NCBI RefSeq assembly: GCF_013344475.1 | Contig: NZ_JABUOU010000005.1 | Location: 148,741 to 212,740, forward strand | Direction of reading: 5' to 3' | Length of the DNA stretch: 64,000 nucleotides | From: Martelella limonii | GTDB lineage: Bacteria > Pseudomonadota > Alphaproteobacteria > Rhizobiales > Rhizobiaceae | In this document: positions 42,495 through 51,992 of the stretch, one piece after another | Position numbering within the stretch: the stretch's first letter is position 1 | Layout: the number at the start of each line of letters is the position of its first letter | The notes under the pieces: generated by a model | The model's input: the letters and a program-made list of their open reading frames with translations, nothing else | Told to the model about the DNA's origin: nothing | The model's database searches: none | Position numbers and translations under genes: made by a program

Positions 42495-44180
42495 TCAGTC
42501 TGTCACGTTGAGGTCGAGCAGCGCCTGACGCCCGCCGGCTAGCGCTGCAAGCGCGGTGTCTATGGCTGCCGGAAGGGCTGCCGGGTCGCTGACGGTTTCG
42601 CCGTGGCCGCCATGGGCGCGGCAGATCGCGGCATAGTCCGGGCTCGGCGAAAGGTCGGCCAGGAACATGCCGTTGCCGGCCGCCGCCGCCCCTTGCGGGT
42701 ACATGGCAAGCGTGGAATTGCGCACCGCACCCCAGCGCCGGTTGTTGAACACCACCGAAAGCACCGGCAGGTCATGGGCGGCGGAGGCCCAGTGGCAGGC
42801 AACCGGATTGTTGAACATGTAGGCGCCATCGCCAAGCATCGCGACCACGGCCTTGCCGCTTCCGGCGCGTTTTTCGGCTGCAGCAACCCCGAGTGCGGCG
42901 CCGAAGCCGAAGCCGAGACCGCCGGCGGGCGTGAAGCCGTAGAAGTCTCCCGGTTCGCGGAAACGGGCAAATTCCGTGCGGAACGAATATTCATTGACGA
43001 TGATGGCCTGGCGACCGAGCCGTTCGGCGAGGATCGCGCTTGCCGTTTCCGCCGTCAGCCGTGACATGTCGAAGCCGTCGGCCGTCAGCCTGCGGCGGCG
43101 CAACGCTTCGGCCTCGCCCCGGCGCTTCTCGGCTGCGAGCTTTTCACCGCCAGCGGGAAGGCCGAGCGCATCGGCAAGGGCGGCAAGCGCTGCCGCCGGC
43201 GAGGCGGTGATCGACTCGACCGCCGGGAAGGAGCGCAGCGGATAGCGCTGGAACAGCGGGTCGCGATCGATTTCGTAAAGCGCCCCGGTCGGCAGCGGAC
43301 GCGTTACCGCCGGGATCCACGGCACGTCGCAGGCGATCGACAGGATCAGGTCGGCATCGGCCAGCAGGTCGCGGGTATCGAAGCCGATCGCCATCGGATG
43401 GTCGAAGGGCAGATTGACGGAACGCGCGTTGAACTGGACCACCGGTATCGACCAGGCCTCGCTCAATGCCGCAAGCGTTGCCGCCGCTTCGGGCTCCCGG
43501 CCGGCATTGCTGGTGACGATCACCGGAAAGGCGGCAGTGCGGATCGCGCCGGCAAGCCGGTCGATGGCGTTGGCGTCCGGCGCGCCCTCGCTCATCCGGG
43601 TGCGCCTGCGGGGTGCGGCGCCCGCCGGAACCTCTTTGGCCAGCAATTCGCGCGGCAGCGACAGATAGACCGGCCCGGGCGGCGCGGCGCAGGCGATGTC
43701 CAGCGCGCGGATCGTGACGTCTTCGGTCTGGGCGGCGTCGCGAAGCTCGTAATCCCACTTCACCGCCTCGCGGATCATACCGCCCTGATCGAACATCTCC
43801 TGCGCCCAGTGAATGAACCGGGTGCGGGTGCCTGCCGCGCCGTGTTCGGTAAGCGGCGTGCGGCCGGCGGCAAGCACCAGCGGCACGCCATCACGGATCG
43901 CGTTCAGCGCGCCGCAGACCATGTTGGCGGTTCCGACACTGACATGCACCATCGCCGCCTGTGGATTGCCGCTGTGCAGGGCATCGCCATGCGCCATGGA
44001 GACAGCGAGGTTCTCGTGCGGCACGGTGAAAGGCTTTGGCAGCGGCGCGCCGGTCTTCTTTTCATAGGTCTCGATGATCGAGGGGAAATCGGTCCCGGCA
44101 ACGGCATAAAGGGAATCGACCCCGCCCGCCGACAGCGCGCTCAGAAAGGCTTCGGCGGCAAGCCGTGTCTCGGATGTCAT
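42495..44180 (-). CDS. Thiamine-diphosphate-dependent enzyme (acetolactate synthase/decarboxylase superfamily)
   Basis: The 561-residue protein has the PYR domain with the activating Glu in VPHENLAVSMAHGDAL, a central domain, and a PP domain with the ThDP/Mg motif MLGDGAYMFNNP near residue 440 and VVFNNRRWGAV. It belongs to the decarboxylase/carboligase superfamily, but subtle motifs do not identify the substrate; a 2-keto acid such as an aryl keto acid is possible. The start at 44180 follows an AGAGAGAT stretch. It faces the TAXI binding protein gene. Confidence 0.87.
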   Translation of the reverse strand: MTSETRLAAEAFLSALSAGGVDSLYAVAGTDFPSIIETYEKKTGAPLPKPFTVPHENLAVSMAHGDALHSGNPQAAMVHVSVGTANMVCGALNAIRDGVPLVLAAGRTPLTEHGAAGTRTRFIHWAQEMFDQGGMIREAVKWDYELRDAAQTEDVTIRALDIACAAPPGPVYLSLPRELLAKEVPAGAAPRRRTRMSEGAPDANAIDRLAGAIRTAAFPVIVTSNAGREPEAAATLAALSEAWSIPVVQFNARSVNLPFDHPMAIGFDTRDLLADADLILSIACDVPWIPAVTRPLPTGALYEIDRDPLFQRYPLRSFPAVESITASPAAALAALADALGLPAGGEKLAAEKRRGEAEALRRRRLTADGFDMSRLTAETASAILAERLGRQAIIVNEYSFRTEFARFREPGDFYGFTPAGGLGFGFGAALGVAAAEKRAGSGKAVVAMLGDGAYMFNNPVACHWASAAHDLPVLSVVFNNRRWGAVRNSTLAMYPQGAAAAGNGMFLADLSPSPDYAAICRAHGGHGETVSDPAALPAAIDTALAALAGGRQALLDLNVTD

Positions 44181-44194
44181 GATTATCTCTCTTA

Positions 44195-44250
44195 ATTTGT
44201 ACGGATAAGATGCCAGATGAACGGCGATTTGCAACGAAAAATTTGTCCAT
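44195..44250. promoter_or_regulatory. Two ATTTGTMC-type motifs before the ThDP gene
   Basis: ATTTGTACGG at 44195-44204 and ATTTGTCCAT at 44241-44250 lie within 70 bases upstream of the ThDP start, in an AT-rich divergent region shared with the TAXI gene. Similar words recur before livH, the FAD hydroxylase and the racemase gene. Confidence 0.4.
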
Positions 44251-44404
44251 GGAAAGCGAAATTCCGACAGAAGCGTCTATTTAAAGCGAGTCTTGCAGGG
44301 ACATTACGTTTCATATTTGTAATGACAATAACATCATAATGTACTAGAATAGTCCGTATAAAAATCAGGATGGGAACGCCTCTTCGGAGGCAAGAAAGGA
44401 CGAC

Positions 44405-45355
44405 ATGAGACATTTCAGACTTTCCACCGGCGCGCTTGCCGCCGCCACTGCGCTGTGCGCCAGCGCCATGCCTGCAAGCGCCGAGGTCCTGGGTCTCGGC
44501 ACCACCCAGGGCGGTGCCACCGGGCAGATCGGAACCGCGCTGTCGCAGATCATCTCGCTCAATTCCGACCTGCAGGTGATCCCGCAGATCAGTGCCAACA
44601 CCTCGCAATACATTCCGCTCGTCAATGGTGGCCAGCTGGAGCTCGGCATCGCCAACTACCCGCAGACCTATTACGCGCTGAAGGGCACGGGCATGTCGAC
44701 GGAGGCGGCTGAAAACCTGGAGCTGGTGGCGACTCTGATGCCATTCTACGCCGCGCTGGTAGCGACCGAGAAATCGGGGATCGAAGCCTATGCCGATATC
44801 AAGGGGCACACCGTGCCGCGCTATCCGGAAAACTCGCTCGGCGATTTCGTGGTGCGCGCGTTGCTTGCCTCCGGCGGCCTGACCTATGACGACGTGACCA
44901 GCGTTCCGATCGCCAACTTCCCGCAGCAGTACCAGGCCTTCAAGGACGGTCGCATCGATGTCTCGATCGCAACGGTCGGTTCGGAAGCCTCCTTCGATCT
45001 CGAAGCTTCCGCCGGCGACATCCAGTTCATTCCGGTGGATGAGGCATCTCTTCCCGCCGTCCAGGCGCTGATGCCGGGCGCCTATCTCCATGATGTCGCG
45101 GCGAGCGAAGCGCTTGCGGGCCTCGACAAGCCGACACGGGTGATGGCCTATGACTACATGCTGTTTACCAACGCCTCCGTTCCCGATGAGGCCGTCGGCA
45201 AGATCGCAAAGGCGATCTACGAGAATGCGGACGCGCTGAAGGCCACGAGCCCGGTCTGGGACGATTTCAACCCCGATGACCTCGGCAAGAAGGCCGACAT
45301 TCCGTATCATCCGGGCGCAAAGGCCTACTACGAAACGATCGGCGTGGCGCAGTAG
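44405..45355 (+). CDS. TAXI-family TRAP transporter binding protein
   Basis: The 316-residue protein starts with a signal peptide (MRHFRLSTGALAAATALCASAMP, cleavage after ASA) and has the TAXI hallmark of a short glycine-rich first strand (LGLGTTQGGATGQIGTALS) with ANYPQTYYALKG and GAYLHDVAASEALAG. TAXI proteins deliver carboxylates or amino acids to fused TRAP permeases. The matching permease is the convergent gene at 45439. A strong terminator follows. Confidence 0.88.
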   Translation: MRHFRLSTGALAAATALCASAMPASAEVLGLGTTQGGATGQIGTALSQIISLNSDLQVIPQISANTSQYIPLVNGGQLELGIANYPQTYYALKGTGMSTEAAENLELVATLMPFYAALVATEKSGIEAYADIKGHTVPRYPENSLGDFVVRALLASGGLTYDDVTSVPIANFPQQYQAFKDGRIDVSIATVGSEASFDLEASAGDIQFIPVDEASLPAVQALMPGAYLHDVAASEALAGLDKPTRVMAYDYMLFTNASVPDEAVGKIAKAIYENADALKATSPVWDDFNPDDLGKKADIPYHPGAKAYYETIGVAQ

Positions 45356-45377
45356 CAGGCCACGAACGGAAAAGGCG

Positions 45378-45412
45378 AAAGGCCGGTGCGCTTGAAGCGC
45401 ACCGGCCTTTTT
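45378..45412 (+). terminator. Rho-independent terminator after the TAXI gene
   Basis: AAAGGCCGGTGCGC and its complement form a 14-bp stem around the TTGAA loop, followed on the plus strand by a T5 tract and preceded by A3 for the minus direction. It lies between the TAXI stop and the convergent permease stop and could terminate both transcripts. Confidence 0.85.
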
Positions 45413-45438
45413 CCATGTCTGAACAAGGGGCAACCGGG

Positions 45439-47355
45439 TCATTTGGCCGAGGCCGTCGCGACCGGCTTTCCAGCATGTCTGGTGAGCGCAAAATAGCTGA
45501 TCAGCAATGCTGCCCCGCAGGCGGAAACGCCAAATTCGAGCGCGGGCGGGCCGAACTGGCGCAACGGCGCGATCATCGCCAGTCCGATGGCGGCGAAGGC
45601 AAGGCGGAGCGGCAGCGACAGTCGGGTGGTGGCATGGCCGATCATGCCTGCCGAGATCAGCAGAAGCGCCACGACAGCACTTGCGAAGACATAGGCAATT
45701 TCGAGAAAGCTTCCCTCCATCAGGATGCCGGGCTTGTAGATGAACAGGAACGGCAGAAGATAGGCGATCCAGCCGAAGCGGAAGGCCTGCCAGCCTGTCG
45801 CAATCTGCGAGGCACCGGAGATCGAGGCGGCGGCGAAGGCGGCCAGCGCGATCGGCGGTGTGATCATCGAAAGCATGCCGTAATAGAACACGAACATGTG
45901 GGCTGCGAGTTGCGGCACGCCGATCTGCACCAGCGCCGGGGCGGCCATGGTGGCAAGCAGAAGATAGACGCCCGTGGTCGGCAGGCCGAGGCCCAGCACG
46001 ATCCCGACAGCGCCCGTCATCAGCAACAGGCCGAACAGATTGTGCCCGCCGAAACCGATCAGGAAGAAGGAGAGCGAGAAGCCGAGGCCGGTCGCCGACA
46101 AGAGGCCGATGATGATGCCGGCGGCAGCGCAGATCAGGATCACGTCGCAGGTCTGGCCGCCGGTGGTGGCGATGCTTTTCAGCATTTCGCGCGGCCCGAG
46201 CGAAGTCCGGCCCATGGCCCAGGAAATCAGCGCCACCGCGACAAGGAGGCCGAGCGCCCAGATCGCCGCGACTTCCGCCGGCGTGTTCCAGGTAAAGATG
46301 CTGCCGATGAGGACGATGAAGGTTGCAAGCGGCAGCCAGCCCTTCTTCAGCACCGTGCCCATCGTTTCGGCATCAAGGAAATCCGCCACCCCGTGGCCGT
46401 CGCGCCTTGCGATGAAATGGATCTGGGCATAGAGCGAGAGATAATAAAGGAGCGCCGGCAGCACGGCGGCTGCCAGAATGCTGCGGTAGGACACCTGCAG
46501 GAGTTCCGCCATCAGGAATGCTGCCGCCCCCATGACCGGGGGCGCGAGCTGACCGCCGGTAGAGGCGACCGCCTCGATCGCGCCGGCCTGATCGGAGCGG
46601 AAGCCCGCGCGTTTCATCATCGGGATCGTCATCACCCCGGTCGACATCACGTTGGAAACCGCGCTGCCGGAGATCGATCCGAAGAGGCCGGAAGCGACCA
46701 CCGCGATCTTGGCGGTATTGCCCGGCCCGCGGCCTGCAACCCGCATGGCGAGCTGGGTGAAGAAATCGCCGCCGCCGACGGCAAGCAGCAATCCGCCGAA
46801 CAGCACGAACACGACGACGACGAAGGCCGCGATCTGCAGCGCCGGACCCCACACGGCGGCGCTGTCGGTGCCAACGAACCGCATCACTTGCTCGAAAGCC
46901 ATGCCCCGGCCCCTCAGCGGGCCCGGCACGTAATTGCCCCAGAGCGCATAGGCGAACATGGCAAGCGTGATGATCACCAGCGTCCAGCCGACCACGCGGC
47001 GCAGCCCCTCGAGCACGAGCAGCGTCACCACGATGCCAAGCACCATGCCTTCGACGGGATAAAGATGCGCGCCCTCAGACAGAACCGGAAAGCGCACATA
47101 GACATAGATGCCGAGCGCGAGGCTTGAAAGCGCCAGCATGGCATCGATCAGGCTTCGGACCGGGCCGTTCTCGCCGACGCCACGGCAATAGACCACAGAC
47201 AGGGCGGCGCCCAGCATCAGGGCTGCGACCTGTTCGGGATAGATCAGGAGGCCGAGGCGCTGGGGCACGGCAAGCACCCAGATCACCGCCATCAGCGGCA
47301 CGGCGATGGCGAGAAAGGTGCCGAGCGCACCAAAGAGAAGGGAAGGGCGGTGCAT
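45439..47355 (-). CDS. TRAP transporter fused 4TM/12TM permease
   Basis: The 638-residue polytopic protein fuses the small (DctQ-like) and large (DctM-like) TRAP membrane subunits, as is usual with TAXI binding proteins. The large part has GSISGSAVSNVMSTGVMTIP and GAVGIVLGLGLPTTGVYLLL motifs. It lies 60 bases after the livK-type gene, with a hairpin in the gap, so it may be expressed with that ABC operon. Its likely binding protein is the convergent TAXI protein. Confidence 0.9.
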   Translation of the reverse strand: MHRPSLLFGALGTFLAIAVPLMAVIWVLAVPQRLGLLIYPEQVAALMLGAALSVVYCRGVGENGPVRSLIDAMLALSSLALGIYVYVRFPVLSEGAHLYPVEGMVLGIVVTLLVLEGLRRVVGWTLVIITLAMFAYALWGNYVPGPLRGRGMAFEQVMRFVGTDSAAVWGPALQIAAFVVVVFVLFGGLLLAVGGGDFFTQLAMRVAGRGPGNTAKIAVVASGLFGSISGSAVSNVMSTGVMTIPMMKRAGFRSDQAGAIEAVASTGGQLAPPVMGAAAFLMAELLQVSYRSILAAAVLPALLYYLSLYAQIHFIARRDGHGVADFLDAETMGTVLKKGWLPLATFIVLIGSIFTWNTPAEVAAIWALGLLVAVALISWAMGRTSLGPREMLKSIATTGGQTCDVILICAAAGIIIGLLSATGLGFSLSFFLIGFGGHNLFGLLLMTGAVGIVLGLGLPTTGVYLLLATMAAPALVQIGVPQLAAHMFVFYYGMLSMITPPIALAAFAAASISGASQIATGWQAFRFGWIAYLLPFLFIYKPGILMEGSFLEIAYVFASAVVALLLISAGMIGHATTRLSLPLRLAFAAIGLAMIAPLRQFGPPALEFGVSACGAALLISYFALTRHAGKPVATASAK

Positions 47356-47383
47356 CTCAATCTCCGATGGTCAGAAGCATAAT

Positions 47384-47403
47384 GCCGCCCCCGAAGGGGC
47401 GGC
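47384..47403 (-). terminator. Hairpin between ABC binding-protein gene and TRAP permease
   Basis: GCCGCCCC-CGAA-GGGGCGGC forms a perfect 8-bp stem with a tetraloop, directly after the binding-protein stop codon on the minus strand. No T tract follows, so partial termination or RNA stabilisation is more likely than a full stop. Confidence 0.55.
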
Positions 47404-47414
47404 GCGGTGGCGGA

Positions 47415-48599
47415 CTATTCGCAAGGATCGGCAGCGCCTTCGGCAAACTTGGTCCACTGCCCGTCCTTGATCTCGATGATATAGCCGGGAAGCTCCGCAT
47501 CGTGACCGGCAAAGCAGATGTCGTCGTCGAGAATGCCGGTAAAGGCAATGCCTTCCATGCCATCGACGATCGCCTGCCGCTCCTCTTCGAGTTTCGACGG
47601 ATCGCCGGTGGTGCCGACGGCCTCCATCACCTGCTTGATCAGATAGACCGTGTCATAGGCCTGCGCATCGGAATGGTGGGCGCCGAGCTTGTGGATGCCG
47701 CGCGCTTCCGCCTTTTCCACGAACTTGGCATTGAAGGCGGCGGACTGTTCGGTGCGGTCCTTCCAGAAGCCGGCAACCAGCAGCGTGCCGTCGCCATCCG
47801 GGCCGAAGAGCTCGACCACATTCGGATCGGCAAAGATCTGCGAGCCGATGACGCGGCCCTGATAGCCCTGGCGGCGCAGCTCCGTGATCAGCTTGGAGGC
47901 GGAGTCGGGAAGGGCTGCGACGGCCACCACATCCGGATTGTCCTGCACGATCTTTGCGACCTGGGCCGACATGTCGAAGCTCTTGAGCTGGACCGGGATA
48001 AGCTCGCCGACCTTGACGCCGGCAGCTTCCAGGAGGCCCGGATAGAGCTTGGTGCCGGCGGTGTTGGAGACGACATCTTCCGAAATATAGACGATGTCCG
48101 CGGTTGCCATCGGAAGGCCCGCTTCCTTCATGGCCACGAGCAGGCGGGTGAACTGCTTGGATTCGTCCTCGGTCAGACGCCAGCCATATTCGAGGCCTTC
48201 CGTCAGGCCCGGCGCCGATGATGAAGTCGGCATCATCAGCAGCTTGTAGCGTTCGGCGACCGGTAGCGCGACCTTGGCCTCGCCGGAGGAGAACGGGCCG
48301 ACGATCGCGAGCACGCCGTCATCCTGGGCAAGCGAGCGGGCAGCAACGGCGGCCTGTTTCGGGTCGGATGCGGATTCGTAGCGGATCAGCTCCACCGGCT
48401 TGCCGTTGATGCCGCCTGCGGCGTTGATTTCCTCCACCGCAATGTCGACCGCGACCACGGTCGGCTCGCCGGCGCTCTTCAGGAAGCCGGAGGTGGCAAC
48501 GATGTTGCCGATCTTGATCGTGTCCTCGGCCAGCGCGCCGGTGACGCTGAATGCGAGCGTCGCCGTGGCGAGCAGGGCCTTTTTGAGATGTCGTTTCAT
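47415..48599 (-). CDS. Branched-chain-type ABC transporter binding protein (second LivK family member)
   Basis: The 394-residue protein has a signal peptide (MKRHLKKALLATATLAFSVTG, cleavage after ALA) and the type 1 binding-protein fold with IKIGNIVATSGFLKSAGEP, AIVGPFSSGEAKVALP and GSQIFADPNVVELFG. It is the fifth gene of the livHMGFK operon. Its ligand is unknown, but its neighbours suggest a catabolic carboxylate rather than leucine. Confidence 0.9.
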   Translation of the reverse strand: MKRHLKKALLATATLAFSVTGALAEDTIKIGNIVATSGFLKSAGEPTVVAVDIAVEEINAAGGINGKPVELIRYESASDPKQAAVAARSLAQDDGVLAIVGPFSSGEAKVALPVAERYKLLMMPTSSSAPGLTEGLEYGWRLTEDESKQFTRLLVAMKEAGLPMATADIVYISEDVVSNTAGTKLYPGLLEAAGVKVGELIPVQLKSFDMSAQVAKIVQDNPDVVAVAALPDSASKLITELRRQGYQGRVIGSQIFADPNVVELFGPDGDGTLLVAGFWKDRTEQSAAFNAKFVEKAEARGIHKLGAHHSDAQAYDTVYLIKQVMEAVGTTGDPSKLEEERQAIVDGMEGIAFTGILDDDICFAGHDAELPGYIIEIKDGQWTKFAEGAADPCE

Positions 48600-48630
48600 G
48601 CCATTCCCTCTCTCTTGATGTTGATTGTCG

Positions 48631-49365
48631 TCAGATGTTGGGAGCCGCCGGGGCCTCGCCCGCGCCGCCTCCGAGATAGGCTTCCGTCAGCGCGGCATTC
48701 CTGGAGAGTGCCGCGGCACTGTCTGAAATCACCGTGCGCCCGAGTTCGAGGACATAGCCGCGGGTGGCGAGATCGAGCGCCATCGAGGTGTTCTGCTCGA
48801 CGAGCAGGATCGCGATGCCGTCGCCGTTCAATTCGGCAAGCAGTCCAAACAGCCGGTCGACGAACAGCGGCGAGAGCCCGAGCGACGGCTCGTCCAGCAT
48901 GATCAGGCGCGGGCGGCTGACGATCGCGCGGCCGATGGCGAGCATCTGCTGCTCGCCGCCGGAAAGCGAACTGGCGCTCGTGTTGCGCCGTGCCGCGAGA
49001 TTGGGAAACCGGTCGTAGATCGCCTCGATATCGCGGGCCATGTCCTGGTCGTGGCGCAGATAGGCGCCCATCAGCAGGTTTTCGTGGACGGTCATCGACA
49101 CGAAGATCTGCCGGCCCTCCGGCACCAGCACCATGCCCTCCCGCACCCGGGCCGCCGGCGTCAGCGCGGTCATGTCCCGGCCGTTGAGCAGGATGCGCCC
49201 GCCTGAGGGGCGGACCGCGCCCTGGAGCGCCCGCAAGAGCGATGTCTTGCCGGCGCCATTGGCGCCGAGCACGGTGACGACCTCGCCTTCGGAAACCGTG
49301 AGGCTCACGCCCTTGACCGCGCGGGTGCGGCCGTAATTCACCTCCAGCGCATCGACCTCAAGCAT
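48631..49365 (-). CDS. livF: Branched-chain-type ABC transporter ATPase (LivF family, second set)
   Basis: The 244-residue ATPase has Walker A GANGAGKTSLLR, signature LSGGEQQML and Walker B IMLDEPSLGLSP. An AGGAGAAG site precedes the ATG at 49365, which overlaps the livG end by eight bases. It is followed by the binding-protein gene. Confidence 0.92.
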   Translation of the reverse strand: MLEVDALEVNYGRTRAVKGVSLTVSEGEVVTVLGANGAGKTSLLRALQGAVRPSGGRILLNGRDMTALTPAARVREGMVLVPEGRQIFVSMTVHENLLMGAYLRHDQDMARDIEAIYDRFPNLAARRNTSASSLSGGEQQMLAIGRAIVSRPRLIMLDEPSLGLSPLFVDRLFGLLAELNGDGIAILLVEQNTSMALDLATRGYVLELGRTVISDSAAALSRNAALTEAYLGGGAGEAPAAPNI

Positions 49366-50137
49366 GGTTCTTCTCCTTGTGGTCGCCAGCGTGGCGGGTG
49401 CCGAGATAGGCCTCCAGCACCTGCTTGTCGTCCTGCACCGTCGCGGTCGGCCCGTCATAGATCTTGCGGCCGAAATTCAGCACCACGGCGTGGTCGCACA
49501 GGCTGCGCACCAGACCCATGTCGTGCTCGACGATCAGGATGGTGGTGCCGCGCGCCGAGATCTGCATCAGGAAATCGCGCAGCATCGCCGTTTCCGTCGG
49601 GTTGAGGCCAGCGGCGGGTTCATCGAGCATCAGAAGCTTCGGCCGGGCCGCAAGGGCGCGCACCACCTCGATCTTCTTGCGGATGCCGTACGGGAGCGTT
49701 GCCACCACCTCGCCGGGATAGGAATGCAATCCCATCTCCTCAAGCAGCGCTTCCGCTTCCCTGTACCAGCGTGAACGGACCGTCAGCGGCGACAGCATCG
49801 CGCCGAGACCGTTGGCATGCGATTGTTGGCCGAGCATGATGTTCTCGACCACGGAGAGATGCGGCATCAGGCGGATGTTCTGGAAGCTGCGGGCAAGGCC
49901 AAGGCCGATGCGCTTGCGCGACGGCAGGCCGGTGATCTCGTCGCCATTGAAGGCGATGCTGCCCGCGTCCGGGGTATAGGCCCCGGAAATCAGGTTGAAG
50001 ATCGTGGTCTTGCCGGCGCCATTCGGCCCGATCAGCGCCATGCGCGCACCTTCCGGCACGGCAAACGACACATCGTCGATGACCTGGATGCCGCCGAAGC
50101 TCTTCGAAAGGGCGTTGATGGAAAGAAGCGGGGTCAT
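49358..50137 (-). CDS. livG: Branched-chain-type ABC transporter ATPase (LivG family, second set)
   Basis: The 259-residue ATPase has Walker A GPNGAGKTTIFN, the LivG segment ARSFQNIRLMP, a LPYGIRKKIEVVRALA signature and Walker B LMLDEPAAGLNP. It overlaps livM by ATGA. The C-terminal tail is longer than in LivF, as usual. Confidence 0.92.
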   Translation of the reverse strand: MTPLLSINALSKSFGGIQVIDDVSFAVPEGARMALIGPNGAGKTTIFNLISGAYTPDAGSIAFNGDEITGLPSRKRIGLGLARSFQNIRLMPHLSVVENIMLGQQSHANGLGAMLSPLTVRSRWYREAEALLEEMGLHSYPGEVVATLPYGIRKKIEVVRALAARPKLLMLDEPAAGLNPTETAMLRDFLMQISARGTTILIVEHDMGLVRSLCDHAVVLNFGRKIYDGPTATVQDDKQVLEAYLGTRHAGDHKEKNHA

Positions 50138-51057
50138 TCGACAGCCTCCTTGGCAACCGCCGCAGGCCGGCGGAACCGGACCCGGTCGATCATGGTGCGG
50201 GTGATCAGCCCCTCCGGGCGGAACACCATCATCAGCACGGTCAGGACGCCGAGGATGACGAAGCGCCAGCTTTCATCCGGCGGGTTGAAGCTTCCGGTCA
50301 TGCCGACCGTTTCCAGCACGAAGCCCTGCAGGGCGGGAAGCGAATCGCGCAACAGTTCAGGCAGCAGCGTGAAGAAGGCGACGCCCGCAATCGGGCCCCA
50401 GGGGGTCTGCGTGCCGCCGAGCAGCACATAGAGCAGCACGTAGATCGACAGCAGCGCGTTGAAATTCTGCGCCTCGACGAAGGAGAAGGTGTGGGCGTAG
50501 AGCGCGCCCGAAAGACCCGCCAGCGCAGCGCCGATCGCAAAGGCCGAGACCTTCACTGCGCGGATCGAAACGCCCATCAGGTCGGTGACCTCCGGATCGT
50601 CGTGGATTGCGCGGATCGTCAGCCCGAAGCGGGTCGACATCAGGTAGAACACGAAGAGCGTGACGATGATGGCGAGAATGACCGGCACCTGCCAGTCGAT
50701 CCATGCCGGGACCGACAGGCCCATGGCGCCGCCGAGCGTATCGGAATTGAGGATCACGCCGGCCACCACCTCTGCAAAGGCGAAGGTGGCAAGCACCAGA
50801 TAGACGCCCTTGGTGCGAAGGATCGGGAAGGCCAGTCCGGCGCCGAACAGGCCGGCGACCAGCGCCCCTGCCGCAATCGTTACCACCAGCGGCGCGTCGA
50901 GGCTTGCCGACAGCCAGCCGGCGGCATAGGCGCCGATCGCCTGGAAGCCCGCGCCGCCGAGGTTGAGCTGCCCGGAGGCAACCGAGAGGTAGATGCCGTA
51001 GGCAAAGATGAGATTGATCGAGAGGATCGCCAGGATCCCCGCCATATAACCGCTCAC
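50134..51057 (-). CDS. livM: Branched-chain-type ABC transporter permease (LivM family, second set)
   Basis: The 307-residue permease has the LivM motif SVASGQLNLGGAGFQAIGAYAAG near residue 35 and the ATPase-contact loop TIRAIHDDPEVTDLMGVSIRAVK. A GTG start at 51057 is preferred because GGGGAAA lies eight bases before it, just after the livH stop; the ATG at 51045 is the alternative. It pairs with LivH. Confidence 0.88.
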   Translation of the reverse strand: MSGYMAGILAILSINLIFAYGIYLSVASGQLNLGGAGFQAIGAYAAGWLSASLDAPLVVTIAAGALVAGLFGAGLAFPILRTKGVYLVLATFAFAEVVAGVILNSDTLGGAMGLSVPAWIDWQVPVILAIIVTLFVFYLMSTRFGLTIRAIHDDPEVTDLMGVSIRAVKVSAFAIGAALAGLSGALYAHTFSFVEAQNFNALLSIYVLLYVLLGGTQTPWGPIAGVAFFTLLPELLRDSLPALQGFVLETVGMTGSFNPPDESWRFVILGVLTVLMMVFRPEGLITRTMIDRVRFRRPAAVAKEAVE

Positions 51058-51058
51058 G

Positions 51059-51976
51059 TCAGAATTTCCCCTTGCCGATCGAATTGTGGCCCAGAAGTCC
51101 GTTCGGATAGGCAATGAGCGCCACCAGAAGCACGCCCCAGACCACGATCTGGACCGTGTCCGCGCCGATGAAATGCACCGTCATCATTTCCAGGATGCCG
51201 ATGATCAGGCCGCCGATCACGGCACCCCAGATCGAGCCGAGGCCGCCGATCACCATGCCGGCAATCGCCTTGGTGCCGATATCCTCGCCCATCATCGGCG
51301 AGACCTCGCCGTAATTGACGGCAAAGAGCGCGCCGGCGAGGCCGCAGAGCAGGCCGGTGAGCATGAACACGACCGGCACCACCTTGCTGGTGTCGACGCC
51401 GAGAATGTTGGCCGCATCCGGATTTTCGGCGATGGCGCGAAGCCCCCGGCCGATGCGCGAGCGCTTCATCAGCATGGTCAGCCCGACCACGATCAGCACA
51501 GTGACGAACAAGCTCACGAGCTGCGGAACGCGCAGGAACAGGCCGAAGACGGTCACGGTCATGCTCCCGTCTGGTCCCGGAAACCGCTGGGCCTCTGTGC
51601 CGTAGCCGATCCGCACGAGGTTTTCGATGATCAGCAGGAAGCCGAGCGAGGACACCAGCGGGATCGCGTGCTCGGTGGAATCGCCGTATTTCATCGCGAG
51701 ATAGCGAAAGGTGAACCGCTCGACCACGAGCGAGACCGCGATCGCCATCAGGATCGACAGCGAAAGCGCCAGCGGCCAGGGCATCGGGCCGGAAAGGCCG
51801 AAGGGCAGGCCCCAATAGGCAAAGGCCCAGCCCATCATGCCGGCAAGCATGAACAGCGTCGGGATCGTGAAATTCAGAAAGCTCAATATGCCGATCGTCA
51901 GCGTGAAGGCGACGGCAACCGTCACATAGACGCTGCCAAGCATGATGGCGTTGAGAAACTGCTGGAGTATCAGCAT
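51059..51976 (-). CDS. livH: Branched-chain-type ABC transporter permease (LivH family, second set)
   Basis: The 305-residue permease starts with LQQFLNAIMLGSVYVTVAVAFT and has NFTIPTLFMLAG, a variant of the usual NFAxGEF motif, and RAIAENPDAANILGVDTSKV as the ATPase-contact loop. GGAGGCACGG precedes the ATG at 51976. It is the first gene of the livHMGFK-TRAP operon and is divergent from the FAD hydroxylase. Confidence 0.9.
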   Translation of the reverse strand: MLILQQFLNAIMLGSVYVTVAVAFTLTIGILSFLNFTIPTLFMLAGMMGWAFAYWGLPFGLSGPMPWPLALSLSILMAIAVSLVVERFTFRYLAMKYGDSTEHAIPLVSSLGFLLIIENLVRIGYGTEAQRFPGPDGSMTVTVFGLFLRVPQLVSLFVTVLIVVGLTMLMKRSRIGRGLRAIAENPDAANILGVDTSKVVPVVFMLTGLLCGLAGALFAVNYGEVSPMMGEDIGTKAIAGMVIGGLGSIWGAVIGGLIIGILEMMTVHFIGADTVQIVVWGVLLVALIAYPNGLLGHNSIGKGKF

Positions 51977-51992
51977 CCGTGCCTCCGGCAAA

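Noticed and set aside
45415-47127. 570-codon open frame on the plus strand opposite the TRAP permease
   Set aside because: It is a His/Arg/Gln-rich shadow of a membrane protein; the permease in the other frame has full-length family features.
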